A DNA stretch of 64,000 nucleotides from Amycolatopsis xylanica. GTDB taxonomy: Bacteria > Actinomycetota > Actinomycetes > Mycobacteriales > Pseudonocardiaceae. Position 1 is the stretch's first letter, and each line of letters starts with the position of its first letter. Made by a program: the position numbers and the translations under genes. Below, in pieces: positions 25,721 through 34,282 of this stretch. Location of the stretch: the NCBI RefSeq assembly GCF_900107045.1, contig NZ_FNON01000010.1, positions 186,001 to 250,000 of the forward strand, read 5' to 3'. Below the pieces are notes generated by a model. It was not told the DNA's origin and searched no databases. It saw only the letters and a list, made by a program, of their open reading frames with translations.

Positions 25721-26566
25721 TCACAGGTATTCGCCCGCCACTCTGAGCACGAAGTCCCGCGAGTCCTCCGGTCCGAGCGCGGCGGCCGTCAACCGCCGCC
25801 ACAGGTCGGCGTACGCGTCGAGATGCGGCCGTTCGTCCAGGTAATGGCCATCCGTGTAGCTCTCCCGGTAGACGTACCGCAGCGGCCCGGCGGGCGCGGG
25901 CGACGGGATGCGGAACAGCTGGAAGTCGTAGCTCGCCCTCGGCGCGGTGCGGGCGCGGAAGGGCAGCACCTGAACCTGGACATGGTCGAACAGCATGATC
26001 CTCGCGAGATGGGCCAGCTGCGCCCGCATCACGTCCCGATCGCCGACCATCCGCCGCAGCGACGACTCGGACAGCACGAAGTGCAGCTCGGCCGGGTCCT
26101 TCTTGCTGAGGATCCATTGCCGCTCCAGCCGCGCCTCGACGACATCGTCGGCGGTCTCCTTCGGCAGCTGGGCGCGCAGGTAGCCCTCCTCCTGCAACAG
26201 GTCGGGAATCCTTTCGTGGCAATAGGTTTTGACCATGGACGAGTCCTCCTCGAGGTCGATCGCCATCCGGGCATGCTTGTCGTAGACGCGCCGGTACCCG
26301 GACCAGCGCCCGCGTTCCTGGCTGCCCCGGCCGAGTTCGAGCACCCACTCGACATCGACGTCCTGGCAGGCGGCCGCCCCGAGTGAGACGGTGATCTTCT
26401 TGAGCGAATGCGGTGGCAGGCCGGTGATCCCGCGTTCGATCCGGCTCATCGAGCTGGCGCTCTTGCCGATGATCTTCCCGGCCTGGTCCAGCCCGAACCC
26501 GGCGGATTCGCGGAGTGTGCGGAGTACTTGGCCGACTTGGAGCCTGCGAACAGTGGCTGTTGTCAT
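25721..26566 (-). CDS. XRE-family regulator with DUF5753 domain
   Basis: The 281-residue protein has an N-terminal helix-turn-helix (about 10-65: LRTLRESAGFGLDQAGKIIG then SASSMSRIERG) and a C-terminal DUF5753 domain (about 95-275, with IPDLLQEEGYLRA and VQVLPF). This architecture is abundant in streptomycetes and relatives, often with a small DUF397 partner; no DUF397 gene is visible here. Targets are unknown. The gene faces away from the hairpin-rich patch that begins 80 bases upstream of its start. Confidence 0.9.
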   Translation of the reverse strand: MTTATVRRLQVGQVLRTLRESAGFGLDQAGKIIGKSASSMSRIERGITGLPPHSLKKITVSLGAAACQDVDVEWVLELGRGSQERGRWSGYRRVYDKHARMAIDLEEDSSMVKTYCHERIPDLLQEEGYLRAQLPKETADDVVEARLERQWILSKKDPAELHFVLSESSLRRMVGDRDVMRAQLAHLARIMLFDHVQVQVLPFRARTAPRASYDFQLFRIPSPAPAGPLRYVYRESYTDGHYLDERPHLDAYADLWRRLTAAALGPEDSRDFVLRVAGEYL

Positions 26567-26645
26567 ATGCCACTTTTACCGCGATCCGAGTGGTGCGCGC
26601 ATCGCCTGATCGGGTGGTGCCTGTGGTCTAGGCCATGACCCGGAT

Positions 26646-26695
26646 GGGTCGTGAGTGTTTTGGCCGGTTAGAACCGGCCGGAACACTCACGACTC
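26646..26695. repeat. Family A hairpin upstream of the XRE gene
   Basis: GTCGTGAGTGTTTTGGCC and GGCCGGAACACTCACGAC form a stem with two G-U pairs around GGTTAGAACC. Unlike other copies it does not follow a stop codon; it lies 80 bases before the start of the XRE regulator gene and opens the 550-base hairpin patch. Confidence 0.65.
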
Positions 26696-26851
26696 AAACG
26701 CCGTCGTCGTTCCGGCATGTGGCAAGGGGCAGCCCCCTCGATCGGTTGCGTGAGCCTGGTAGTGGGAAATGGGTCGTTCAATGCCGCAAAACCTGCTCGC
26801 CGCCACAACATCCTGTGTTCGAGTCCGGTTCCTAGCGAGGCCGAGGAAGTT
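26696..26851. other. Non-coding stretch with no recognised element
   Basis: This is part of a 620-base gap between the XRE gene and the pentapeptide-repeat gene. Short frames exist on both strands but none has a ribosome site or family signature. GTTCGAGTCC near 26817 looks like a tRNA T-loop, but its flanks do not pair. I see no supported feature in this segment. Confidence 0.5.
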
Positions 26852-27198
26852 GGGTCGGGAGTGTTCCGGCCGGTTATTGAGGGGAAGGGTGCATGTGGCG
26901 TGCTCAGGCCAGGTTGCCGAGGGTCTTCACGTTGCGAGGCTTGGACGGGCTGCGAGTGGTAACTCTGCTGCGTCCAACGGAGCAGAGTTACCACTCGCGC
27001 GTGCCCTTTCGCGCCTGAATGAGGGTTTCCCCTGCTGCGTTGGGCGCGGCAGGGGAACCTCTCGTCCACGACCTCACGACGACCTCGGCCTGTTGCGAGC
27101 GAGTGGAAGCTTTGCCGCGTCTCACGCGGCAAAGCTTCCACTCGCACAACACGTTTGGCTTTTCGGTCATTAGAAACCGCCCGCAATACTCACGACTC
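26852..27198. repeat. Split family A hairpin holding three inner hairpins
   Basis: The left half of a family A element (GTCGGGAGTGTTCCGGCCGG) lies at 26852-26876 and the right half (ACCGCCCGCAATACTCACGA) at 27170-27198. Between them are three other hairpins: 26952-26998 (GCGAGTGGTAACTCTGCT and its complement), about 27022-27060 (TTTCCCCTGC with GCAGGGGAA), and 27091-27151 (GCGAGTGGAAGCTTTGCC and its complement). The first and third share the GCGAGTGG outer arm. The simplest reading is insertion of a compound palindromic element into a family A hairpin. Confidence 0.6.
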
Positions 27199-28335
27199 GC
27201 CCACTGGCCGGCGAGTGGTGTCCTGCAACTGCCGCCAGTCGCCCTCGATGTCTGGTCGTGGCATGCCGGGTTGTGATGACGGTTTCAGGCTGGGCGGCAG
27301 TAACCTTTGCTCCCGCGGGGCCATGCGAATCCATGCATTTTCAAACATGTAGACGTGCGTACTGTTGTTGGGCACGACGACTCCCTTGGAGAAAAGCGCT
27401 CCATGGAAACTCGAATCACCCAAAAACCTGGTTCTGATGAATTCAACGTCTTCGAAAAAGGTGGCGTCACTAAAAATGGCGGCTTGAGTGAACGTCACTC
27501 CGCTAACATAGGATATTCCTGAGAATTCGGCTTCGGTGAATTGGGCGTCACCGGTGAATGCTGCGCCATCGAATACTGTATGCTTGATAAATCTCGCGTT
27601 CCTGAAATCTCCTGACCTGATTCGACCGGATCTGAGATTGAAATCTACGAGCGTGGCTTCGACCAGGTTGAGATCGATGTCTTGCCAGAACGTTGCCGCA
27701 ACGGGTTGCGTGTAGTTGGAGAGGTGGTCGGTGAGGATGTTTTGTGCGGTAAGCCTGACCTTCTGTTCTTGAACATTTTCGAGGTTCTTGTCGGCCGGGT
27801 CGTAAGGCATTCGCAGGTAAGCGCACAACACGTTGACGATGGTCTGCCGCTGAGACTCGTTGTCCTGCGCAAGGCGTTCTAGCGCGTAGAGCCCGCCCAG
27901 CCGGACCGGCGCCTTCTCCGATCCAAGCTGTTCGACCGCTTTCGTATAAAGGTCGGTGATTCGGCGTGCCTCGGCGTCCACTTCGCTCGCGGCCGCGACC
28001 CGTTGCTGGTGCGCCATATTCTCCGCTGCGATCAGCTCGGTGTGCTGCTGGACGCGTTCCTTGTGCGCGAGGTCGCGGCGCTTCTCTTCCAGATCGCGTT
28101 CCGCGGTCTGCTGACGTCGCGCGGCGAGCAACAGTGCGATCGCGCCGCCAGCGCCGAGCACGATTGTGCCCACTGTCCGGATCCCGTCCAGCCGTGCGTT
28201 GTTCGCGGCGCTGCCATCCCCATACTGCCACAGAAGCAACCAGGCGAGCCCGGCCGCGAGCGCCATCAAGCCTATCGAGCAGACCGCGATCGTTCTGGTC
28301 GACAGCACCTGGCCGGGCTTCCTCTCGTCGCTCAT
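27190..28335 (-). CDS. Membrane protein with pentapeptide-repeat-like domain
   Basis: The 381-residue product has two N-terminal membrane helices (about 15-38 and 55-72), a charged coiled-coil stretch (QTAERDLEEKRRDLAHKER), a helical linker with GGLYALERLAQDN, and a C-terminal region of pentapeptide-like repeats (ADxxF periodicity: GDFRNARFIKHTVFDGAAF, TEAEFSGISY). Pentapeptide domains form right-handed beta helices that mimic or contact other macromolecules. The 3' third is visibly lower in GC than its surroundings, a sign of different origin. Its TGA stop lies within the right arm of the split family A hairpin. Function is unknown. Confidence 0.82.
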   Translation of the reverse strand: MSDERKPGQVLSTRTIAVCSIGLMALAAGLAWLLLWQYGDGSAANNARLDGIRTVGTIVLGAGGAIALLLAARRQQTAERDLEEKRRDLAHKERVQQHTELIAAENMAHQQRVAAASEVDAEARRITDLYTKAVEQLGSEKAPVRLGGLYALERLAQDNESQRQTIVNVLCAYLRMPYDPADKNLENVQEQKVRLTAQNILTDHLSNYTQPVAATFWQDIDLNLVEATLVDFNLRSGRIRSGDFRNARFIKHTVFDGAAFTGDAQFTEAEFSGISYVSGVTFTQAAIFSDATFFEDVEFIRTRFLGDSSFHGALFSKGVVVPNNSTHVYMFENAWIRMAPREQRLLPPSLKPSSQPGMPRPDIEGDWRQLQDTTRRPVGES

Positions 28336-28355
28336 CCGGTCATTTCATCAGACCG

Positions 28356-28925
28356 CTAGGGATTGCAGTTGAAGAAGGACGGGCCGTTGGCGCAGAAGTC
28401 CTTGCCCGCGCCGCCGTCGAGACGGTTGTTTCCCGGTCCGCCGTCGAGCGTGTCGTTCCCGTCGCCGCCGACAAGCTTGTCGTTGCCTTCGTTCCCCGAA
28501 AGGTGGTCGGCGCCGGGACCGCCGAACAGCGAGTCCAAGGCGCTGCCGCCGCTGAGCACGTCATTGCCGTCGTCGCCCTGCAGCAGTGACGGGAGCGCGG
28601 TCAGGTTCTCCGCATTGTCGTCGAGGTCGCCGAGTGAAACGACGATCGCGCTGACCTTGGACGCGGCGCAGCCGACGATGGTGGTGTCGTTCGGGCTCAG
28701 GAACGCGCAGCCGGGGCCGGGGAGGATTGGCACCACGTCGTCGACGATCAGCGTCTTGCCGACCTGCGTGATGGCCACCTGGTTGACGTCACCCGCCGCG
28801 GCCTCGTAGCGAAGCTGGGTGTCGGCTACCTGCGCGACACCACCGCCCTTGGCCGCGTGCGCCGCTCCCGGCGGCAGCACTGCCGAAGCCATGGTCAGTG
28901 CCGCGAACACCGCGAGTCTTTTCAC
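28356..28925 (-). CDS. Secreted protein with haemolysin-type calcium-binding repeats
   Basis: An open frame continues upstream to 29639, but GTG 28925 has a GGGAG site and begins a clear signal peptide (KRLAVFAALTMASAVLPPG, cleavage after AHA). The 189-residue product has a beta-rich N-terminal part and, from about residue 115, RTX-type nonapeptides such as GGPGADHLSGNEGND, GGDGNDTLDGGPGNN and GGAGKDF. These bind calcium and fold as a parallel beta roll. There is no catalytic domain, so it may be a structural or carrier secreted protein. The C-terminal paired cysteines (FCANG...FNCNP) suggest a disulfide. Confidence 0.85.
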   Translation of the reverse strand: MKRLAVFAALTMASAVLPPGAAHAAKGGGVAQVADTQLRYEAAAGDVNQVAITQVGKTLIVDDVVPILPGPGCAFLSPNDTTIVGCAASKVSAIVVSLGDLDDNAENLTALPSLLQGDDGNDVLSGGSALDSLFGGPGADHLSGNEGNDKLVGGDGNDTLDGGPGNNRLDGGAGKDFCANGPSFFNCNP

Positions 28926-29043
28926 GATCGGTCTCCCTTCGGATGAACGAGTCATCCTTAGGGCGTTCCATCGCCGTTCCATCCGGTTCCGTGGAAGATC
29001 AAAGGGGGTGCCGTGGTGGCGCCCCCTCGCTGCTGCCTGGGAC

Positions 29044-29277
29044 CTACGTGTCGCCGGGCTCATCTCGACCGACGGCGCGCAGCCGCTGACATACCCGATA
29101 TCCGTTGAGGCTCGGCAGCATGATGTCCAGCACGGTCGCGGTGTACCGGTGCTCGGTGGCGAGCCACAGCCCGTCGGTGCCGGAATGGACGAGGTCGACG
29201 GCGTAAGTCTCCCCGGGCAAGCCGACCCGCAAGGACTCCGCCAGCAGGATTTCGTCTTCGCCGACCGGCAACCGCAT
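29044..29277 (-). pseudogene. Response regulator fragment (OmpR-type receiver)
   Basis: The 77 residues align with the start of an OmpR-family receiver domain: MRLPVGEDEILLAESLRVGL, then the phosphoacceptor strand ATVLDIMLPSLNGYRVCQRL. The usual LLVVEDE is changed to LPVGEDE, and the protein stops after QRLRAVGRDEPGDT, before the conserved Thr/Ser and Lys positions and with no DNA-binding domain. No partner kinase is nearby. This is best read as a decayed remnant of a two-component regulator. Its stop is followed by a GGGGTGCC-type hairpin near 29005. Confidence 0.75.
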
Positions 29278-29299
29278 AGGGCCATCGTGGCACTGACGG

Positions 29300-29833
29300 T
29301 CAAACCCGGTAGCGAAGTCCGTCCATCAGCAGGTCGAGCGCGCGCCGCGACCGGTCGGGTTCCGCTGAAGTGAGGGAAATCCCGGCCATGCCAACGAGAA
29401 CGTCGCCCGGGTCGACGTCTTGGCGAAGCTTCCCGGCGCTCGCGCGCAGCAGGGTCGCGATCGCGGCCGTGAGCTTGTCCCGGCTCTCCGAGAACGGGTT
29501 GCCGCCCGACGCGACGACCGCGCGCAGTGCGTCGCCCATGACGCGCTTGGTGGCCATGTAGTCGAAGAACCGATCCATCCACTCGCGCATCGCCTTGTCG
29601 GGGGCCATGTTCTCGAGCAGGCCGGGCACGGCGTCGCACAGTTTCGCGAGTTCACTCCGGTAGGCCGCTTCGACCAACGCCTCGCGGGTGGGGAAGTGGC
29701 GGTAGAGCGTGCCGATGCCGACGCCCGCCGCTTTCGCGATGGCGTCGAGGGTCACGTCCGGGTCGTCGTCCGCGAACGCGCGCGCCGCGGTCTCGACCAG
29801 GCGGTCGCGGTTGCGCTGGGCGTCGGCACGCAC
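29300..29833 (-). CDS. TetR-family transcriptional regulator
   Basis: The 177-residue protein has the TetR helix-turn-helix at about residues 10-55 (DAIAKAAGVGIGTLYRHFPT, the strong family signature) and a variable ligand domain. It is divergent from a short-chain dehydrogenase gene. The intergenic region holds a large inverted repeat, a likely operator for both genes. By analogy with other TetR-SDR pairs, the regulator probably represses the dehydrogenase until a hydrophobic substrate appears. Confidence 0.93.
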   Translation of the reverse strand: MRADAQRNRDRLVETAARAFADDDPDVTLDAIAKAAGVGIGTLYRHFPTREALVEAAYRSELAKLCDAVPGLLENMAPDKAMREWMDRFFDYMATKRVMGDALRAVVASGGNPFSESRDKLTAAIATLLRASAGKLRQDVDPGDVLVGMAGISLTSAEPDRSRRALDLLMDGLRYRV

Positions 29834-29851
29834 GGATGTCCTCCCGAGGTT

Positions 29852-29910
29852 GCTAAACGGAGGCTCCTCCGGTTATCGTGGAGAACGTAACGGAGGAACC
29901 TCCGCTTAGC
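29852..29910. promoter_or_regulatory. Inverted-repeat operator between tetR and SDR genes
   Basis: GCTAAACGGAGGCTCCTCCG at 29852 is matched in inverse orientation by CGGAGGAACCTCCGCTTAGC ending at 29910. Each half is itself a CGGAGG-CCTCCG palindrome, so two TetR dimers could bind. The right half ends 19 bases before the dehydrogenase start codon and the left half begins 18 bases before the tetR start. Confidence 0.7.
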
Positions 29911-29929
29911 TTACCGGATAGGAACCGTC

Positions 29930-30847
29930 ATGACTCTGAGCACCAACTTCGGCTACGCGTCGACCGCCGCGGAGGTCATCGAGGGCATCGACCTCACCGG
30001 GCGCCGGGCGATCGTGACCGGCGGGGCGTCGGGGATCGGCGTCGAGACCGCGCGTGCGCTCGCCGGCGCGGGAGCCGAAGTCACGCTGGCCGTGCGCAAT
30101 CTCGAGGCGGGCAACCGCGTCGCCGACGAGATCGGCAAGGGCGTGCTGGTCGCGCACCTCGACCTCGGCGACCAGGCGTCCGTCGCCGCGTTCACCGCCG
30201 CCTGGGACGGGCCGCTGGACATCCTCGTCAACAACGCGGGCGTGATGGCGACGCCCGAGACCCGCACGCCGGAAGGCTGGGAACTGCAGTTCGCCACGAA
30301 CCACCTCGGTCACTTCACGCTGGCCAAGGGACTGCACCGGGCGCTCGCCGCCGCGGACGGCGCCCGTGTCGTCTCGGTCAGCTCGAGCGCGCACCTGCGG
30401 TCGGGCATCGTGTTCGACGACATCCACTTCCGCGATCGCGAGTACGAGGCCTGGTCGGCGTACGGGCAATCCAAGACCGCGAATGTGCTGTTCGCCGTCG
30501 AGGCGACGCGGCGCTGGGCCGACGACGGCATCACCGTCAACGCCTTGATGCCGGGCTCGATCCAGACCGCGCTGCAGCGCCACGTCGACCCCGAGGAGAT
30601 CGCGCGGCTGCGCGCGGCCGCCGGTAGCGAGCTGCGGCCGTGGAAGACGACCGAGCAGGGCGCCGCGACGTCGGTGCTGCTGGCGACCTCGCCGCTGCTG
30701 GACGGCGTCGGCGGCAAGTACTTCGAGGACTGCAACGAGGCCGAGCCGAACCAGCCGGGTTCGCCGCGTGGCGTCGCCGCCTACGCGCTCGACCCCGAGG
30801 CCGCCGAGCGGCTCTGGGTGGTCACCGAAGACATGCTCGCCGGTTAA
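29930..30847 (+). CDS. Short-chain dehydrogenase/reductase
   Basis: The 305-residue oxidoreductase has the NAD(P)-binding motif TGGASGIG, the NNAG motif in DILVNNAGVMA, catalytic Ser in VSVSSSAHL, and YxxxK as YGQSK. The overall layout, including ATNHLGHFTLAKGL and the C-terminal YFEDCNEAEP, matches the retinol-dehydrogenase/WW-domain-oxidoreductase-like SDR group common in actinobacteria. Substrate unknown. It is probably controlled by the divergent TetR protein. ATG 29930 is well placed after the operator. Confidence 0.93.
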   Translation: MTLSTNFGYASTAAEVIEGIDLTGRRAIVTGGASGIGVETARALAGAGAEVTLAVRNLEAGNRVADEIGKGVLVAHLDLGDQASVAAFTAAWDGPLDILVNNAGVMATPETRTPEGWELQFATNHLGHFTLAKGLHRALAAADGARVVSVSSSAHLRSGIVFDDIHFRDREYEAWSAYGQSKTANVLFAVEATRRWADDGITVNALMPGSIQTALQRHVDPEEIARLRAAAGSELRPWKTTEQGAATSVLLATSPLLDGVGGKYFEDCNEAEPNQPGSPRGVAAYALDPEAAERLWVVTEDMLAG

Positions 30848-30881
30848 CAAGATCGGAATATCCACCGCCTAGGTTCCCGGC

Positions 30882-32165
30882 ATGTCGTTTCGGTGGACCA
30901 GGTCCTTGTTCGCGCAGTTGCTGGTGGCGGTCGTGGCCGGGGTGCTCGTCGGGCACTTCTGGCCGGAGGTCGCCGGGCATCTGAAACCGATCGGGGACGG
31001 GTTCATCCGGCTGATCAAGATGATCATCGCGCCACTGGTGTTCTGCGTGGTGGTCACCGGGATCGCCGCGGTCGGGGACATCAAGGCGGTCGGCCGGATC
31101 GGCTTCAAGGCGATCCTCTACTTCGAGATCGTCACGACGTTCGCGCTGTTGTTCGGCCTGCTGGTCGCCAACGTCTTCCAGCCCGGCGCCGGGCTGGACA
31201 TCGATCCGGCCACGCTCGACCCGAAAGGCGTGGCCGCGCAGACCAAGGGCGGGCAGCTGCCGTCCATCGGGGACTTCCTGCTCCACACGATCCCGGACAG
31301 CGTGGTCAACGCGTTCGCCACCAACAGCCTGCTGCAGGTGCTGTTCTTCGCGGTGCTGTTCGGGGTCGCGCTGGCGGCGATCGGCAAGGAGAAGGCGCCG
31401 CTGGTGCTCGGCTTCGTCGAGCAGCTGCAGCAGGTGATCTTCAAGGTGATGGGCTGGGTCATGCGGGTCGCGCCGCTGGGCGCGTTCGGCGCGATGGCGT
31501 TCATCATCGGCCAGTACGGCCTCGGCACGCTCGGCACCTACGCCAAGCTCATCGCGGCTTGCTACGGCGCGGCGGTCCTGTTCGCGCTCATCCTGGCGGT
31601 GATCGCGCGGGTCTACGCGGGGGTGCCGATCTGGCGCTTCATCCGGTTCGCGCGTGAGGAGTTCCTGCTCGCGCTCGGAACCGCGTCGACGGAATCGGTG
31701 CTGCCGCGGATCATGGCGAAGCTGACCGAGGCAGGCTGCTCGCGCGCGGCGACCGGGCTGGTCGTGCCGACCGGCTACTCGTTCAACCTCGACGGCGCGA
31801 CGATCTACCTGTCGATCTGCACGGTGTTCCTGGCCCAGGCGTTCGGTGTCGACATGTCGCTAGGGCAGCAGCTGGTCGCGATCGGCATCCTGATGCTGAC
31901 CTCGAAGGGCATGGCGGGCGTGCCGGGTTCGTCGTTCCTCGCGCTGTCCGCGACGGCCGCGGCGATCGGCGCGTTCCCGGTCGCGGGTGTCGCGCTGCTG
32001 CTGGGCGCGGACCGGCTGATGGACTCGATGCGGGTCTTCGTCAACCTGCTGGGCAACTGCGTGGCGACGTTCGTGGTCGCCAAGTCCGAGAAGCAGCTCG
32101 ACCAGGACCGCATGCGTGCGGTGCTCGGAATCGCCGAGGCGGCTCCGAGCACCTCGCGGGCTTGA
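30882..32165 (+). CDS. dctA: C4-dicarboxylate transporter DctA (DAACS family)
   Basis: The 427-residue carrier takes up succinate, fumarate and malate with cations. It shows the DAACS signatures: the serine-rich loop ALGTASTESVLPRIMAKL, the substrate motif VPTGYSFNLDGATIYLSI, and LTSKGMAGVPGSSFLALSAT, plus about eight transmembrane helices. LVVPTGYSFNLDG is typical of DctA rather than GltP glutamate carriers, but the two groups are close. It lies 34 bases behind the SDR gene and ends directly against the convergent lectin gene (stops at 32165 and 32166). Confidence 0.93.
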   Translation: MSFRWTRSLFAQLLVAVVAGVLVGHFWPEVAGHLKPIGDGFIRLIKMIIAPLVFCVVVTGIAAVGDIKAVGRIGFKAILYFEIVTTFALLFGLLVANVFQPGAGLDIDPATLDPKGVAAQTKGGQLPSIGDFLLHTIPDSVVNAFATNSLLQVLFFAVLFGVALAAIGKEKAPLVLGFVEQLQQVIFKVMGWVMRVAPLGAFGAMAFIIGQYGLGTLGTYAKLIAACYGAAVLFALILAVIARVYAGVPIWRFIRFAREEFLLALGTASTESVLPRIMAKLTEAGCSRAATGLVVPTGYSFNLDGATIYLSICTVFLAQAFGVDMSLGQQLVAIGILMLTSKGMAGVPGSSFLALSATAAAIGAFPVAGVALLLGADRLMDSMRVFVNLLGNCVATFVVAKSEKQLDQDRMRAVLGIAEAAPSTSRA

Positions 32166-32702
32166 TCAGCCGAACCACCACTCGTGGTCGTCGTTCTCGC
32201 GGCAGGGGTAGATGCCCAGGCGCGCGTCCGGGCCGCCGTCGGCGTAGCCCGGGACGTCGAGGCACTGGTCGGCCTTGACGTTGCGGATGAAGTAGGTGTC
32301 GTTGGGCCGCGGCTCCAGGTACCAGTCCTGGTTGTCGTTCGACCGGCAGTAGTACTCGCTGACCTCGGTGCCCGCCGGCGCCGAGTCGTAGTACGGCAGG
32401 TCGAGGCAGAGGCCGTCGGAGGTGTTGACGAACCGGTAGAACGGCGTGCCCGCCGCGTTCGTCCCGGACTGCTGGATCATGAAGTACTGGTTGTCGTTGG
32501 TCGGCCTGCAGTACCACTGGTTGACCGGCCCGTCGGGCTCACCGGGACCGAACTCCGGCAGGTCGACGCACATCCCCGTGGCCGCGTTGTGGATCAGGAC
32601 CGCCGAGGCGAGCTTCGGCGCCTGGGGCGCCGCCTGCGCTGATCCGAGGGCCGTCGCCGAGACGGCCGATGCGAGCGCCAGCGCGCCCAGCAGTCTTTTC
32701 AC
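32166..32702 (-). CDS. Secreted ricin-type beta-trefoil lectin protein
   Basis: The 178-residue product has a signal peptide (KRLLGALALASAVSATALG, cleavage after AQA) and a single beta-trefoil built of three related repeats: MCVDLPEFG...NQWYC, LCLDLPYYDS...SEYYC and QCLDVPGYADG...IYPC, each with a variant of the Q-x-W core (NQYFM, NQDWY, DHEWWF). It probably binds sugars outside the cell. There is no attached enzyme domain. It starts at ATG 32702 and is convergent with dctA with no gap. Confidence 0.88.
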   Translation of the reverse strand: MKRLLGALALASAVSATALGSAQAAPQAPKLASAVLIHNAATGMCVDLPEFGPGEPDGPVNQWYCRPTNDNQYFMIQQSGTNAAGTPFYRFVNTSDGLCLDLPYYDSAPAGTEVSEYYCRSNDNQDWYLEPRPNDTYFIRNVKADQCLDVPGYADGGPDARLGIYPCRENDDHEWWFG

Positions 32703-32795
32703 TGTTTCTCCCCAAAGAAAGTGTGCGAGTTCGGCCTGTGCACGCTCGATAGGGTGCCACCGGTTGCCTCGACCACGAAAATTAGGCCATTCGGG

Positions 32796-34259
32796 CTAAG
32801 ACTCGGCCTTGAGTGCGAGGTAGACGTCGACCTGCTGCGTGAACTCGGTCAGGTCGACGCCGAGCAGCTCGGAAGCCTTCGCGACGCGGTAGCGCAGGGT
32901 GTTGACGTGCACGTGGAGCGCCTTGGCCGCGCGGGCGGGCGAACTCGAGCACTCCAGATAGACGCGGATCGTGTGCACGAGGTCGCCGTGCTGCTCGGCG
33001 TCGTAGTCGAGCAAGGGACCGAGCACACGCTGCCGCAACGCCGAGCGCAGCTCGTCGGGCGCGCCCGCCAGCAGGAGCCGGTGCATGCCGACCTGCTCGC
33101 CCGCGACCACCTCGACCACGCCCGGCCGCAGGCTGGCCGCCGTGACCGCGTGCCTGGCTTCCTCGCTCGCGCCGCGCAGCGCCGAAAGCGGGGCCGGGCC
33201 GCCGATGCCGATCAGCACCCGCGACGCCAGGAGCAGCGGCTCCACAGTGGACAGAGACCGCCTGGCCGTCGATGCCCAATCGCCAGGCCAGGCCGGGTGA
33301 TCCTCGATCAGGGCGTACGCGTCTTCGTCGGATTCACCGAGCAGCACCCGGCCTGGATGATCCGCGAGCAGATCGGCGAGCAGGCCGCGGCCCTCGCGGG
33401 CGTCGGGGGTGCGGGCGACCAGCACCCGGATGTGGCCGGAGAGGCCGCTGGATCCGAACGCGCCCGCCGGGTCGCCGCTGCCGGCCAGCAGCTCGATCAA
33501 CGGCTCCGCGATGCGGTCGGAGACGCGGCGGACCTCGTCGTCGCGGGAGCGGGCGAGGCCGATCAGGCCGGCCAGCTCGTCGATCACGTCGTGGGCGGCG
33601 GGCACCAGATCGCGGCGCACGGCCAGCAGCCACGGGACCGCGTGGCGGCCACCGATCGGGGTCAGCTCGTAGTCGTCGACATGGGTGGGCAGCCCGCGCG
33701 CGGCGACGAACCGCTGCACCAGCGTGCTCACCGGCGGAAGGTCGCCGGAGCCGGCGACGACGCGGCCGGTCGCGGACAGGACCCAGCACGGCGCGCCCAG
33801 CTCAGCCGAGCCGTGCTCGACCAGCGCGTCGAGCGAGGCGTCCTCGGCCGCGACCGAGAGCAGACGTTTGCGCGCGCTCTGCGAACCGGCGGCCAGCGCG
33901 AGGACCACGCGCTCGGTGATCACCGCGAACGACAGGTCGGCAGGTGCTTCCAGAAGCGGGATGCGATGCCGGTCGCAGGCCTCGATCAGGTCGCCGGGGA
34001 TGCCGCCGGTGTCCGCGCCGGACGCGGCGAGCGCGGCGGCGCCCGCCTTGGCCAGCGCGGCGACGAACGGCTCGGCGTCGCCTGGTCCTTTCCACCAGAG
34101 CAGGCCGCTGAGCACGAACTCGCCCGCCGACACGTAGCGGCCGGGATCGGCGAGTTCGGTGCCGTAGATCCTGGTCACGGCCCGGTCGAGGAGATCGCCG
34201 CCCGCCCGGACCCGCAGGCGTAACGCGGGGATGTCCAGCAGAGTCTTCACAGTCGTCAT
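32796..34259 (-). CDS. pucR: PucR-family transcriptional regulator
   Basis: The 487-residue regulator has an N-terminal purine-catabolism domain (about 1-120: TTVKTLLDIPALRLRVRAGG, the classic entry), a middle GGDEF-like CdaR-type region, and a C-terminal HTH_30 domain (ALHVHVNTLRYRVAKASELL). I chose ATG 34259 because it starts exactly at the family entry; the frame runs on to 34553 only by chance. It is divergent from the xanthine dehydrogenase operon. PucR proteins control purine and allantoin use, so it is the likely local regulator. Confidence 0.93.
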   Translation of the reverse strand: MTTVKTLLDIPALRLRVRAGGDLLDRAVTRIYGTELADPGRYVSAGEFVLSGLLWWKGPGDAEPFVAALAKAGAAALAASGADTGGIPGDLIEACDRHRIPLLEAPADLSFAVITERVVLALAAGSQSARKRLLSVAAEDASLDALVEHGSAELGAPCWVLSATGRVVAGSGDLPPVSTLVQRFVAARGLPTHVDDYELTPIGGRHAVPWLLAVRRDLVPAAHDVIDELAGLIGLARSRDDEVRRVSDRIAEPLIELLAGSGDPAGAFGSSGLSGHIRVLVARTPDAREGRGLLADLLADHPGRVLLGESDEDAYALIEDHPAWPGDWASTARRSLSTVEPLLLASRVLIGIGGPAPLSALRGASEEARHAVTAASLRPGVVEVVAGEQVGMHRLLLAGAPDELRSALRQRVLGPLLDYDAEQHGDLVHTIRVYLECSSSPARAAKALHVHVNTLRYRVAKASELLGVDLTEFTQQVDVYLALKAES

Positions 34260-34282
34260 GGCCTTTGTAGGAAAGCACAACG

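Noticed and set aside
26805..26850. tRNA-like T-loop GTTCGAGTCC in the hairpin patch
   Set aside because: The five bases on each side do not pair, and no anticodon arm or acceptor stem can be drawn upstream.
26646..27198. CRISPR-like array in the hairpin patch
   Set aside because: The units are palindromes of unequal size and sequence without regular spacing, and no cas genes are near.
28356..29639. 427-codon form of the calcium-repeat gene
   Set aside because: The first 238 codons cover the response-regulator fragment in another frame; the supported start is GTG 28925 with a signal peptide.
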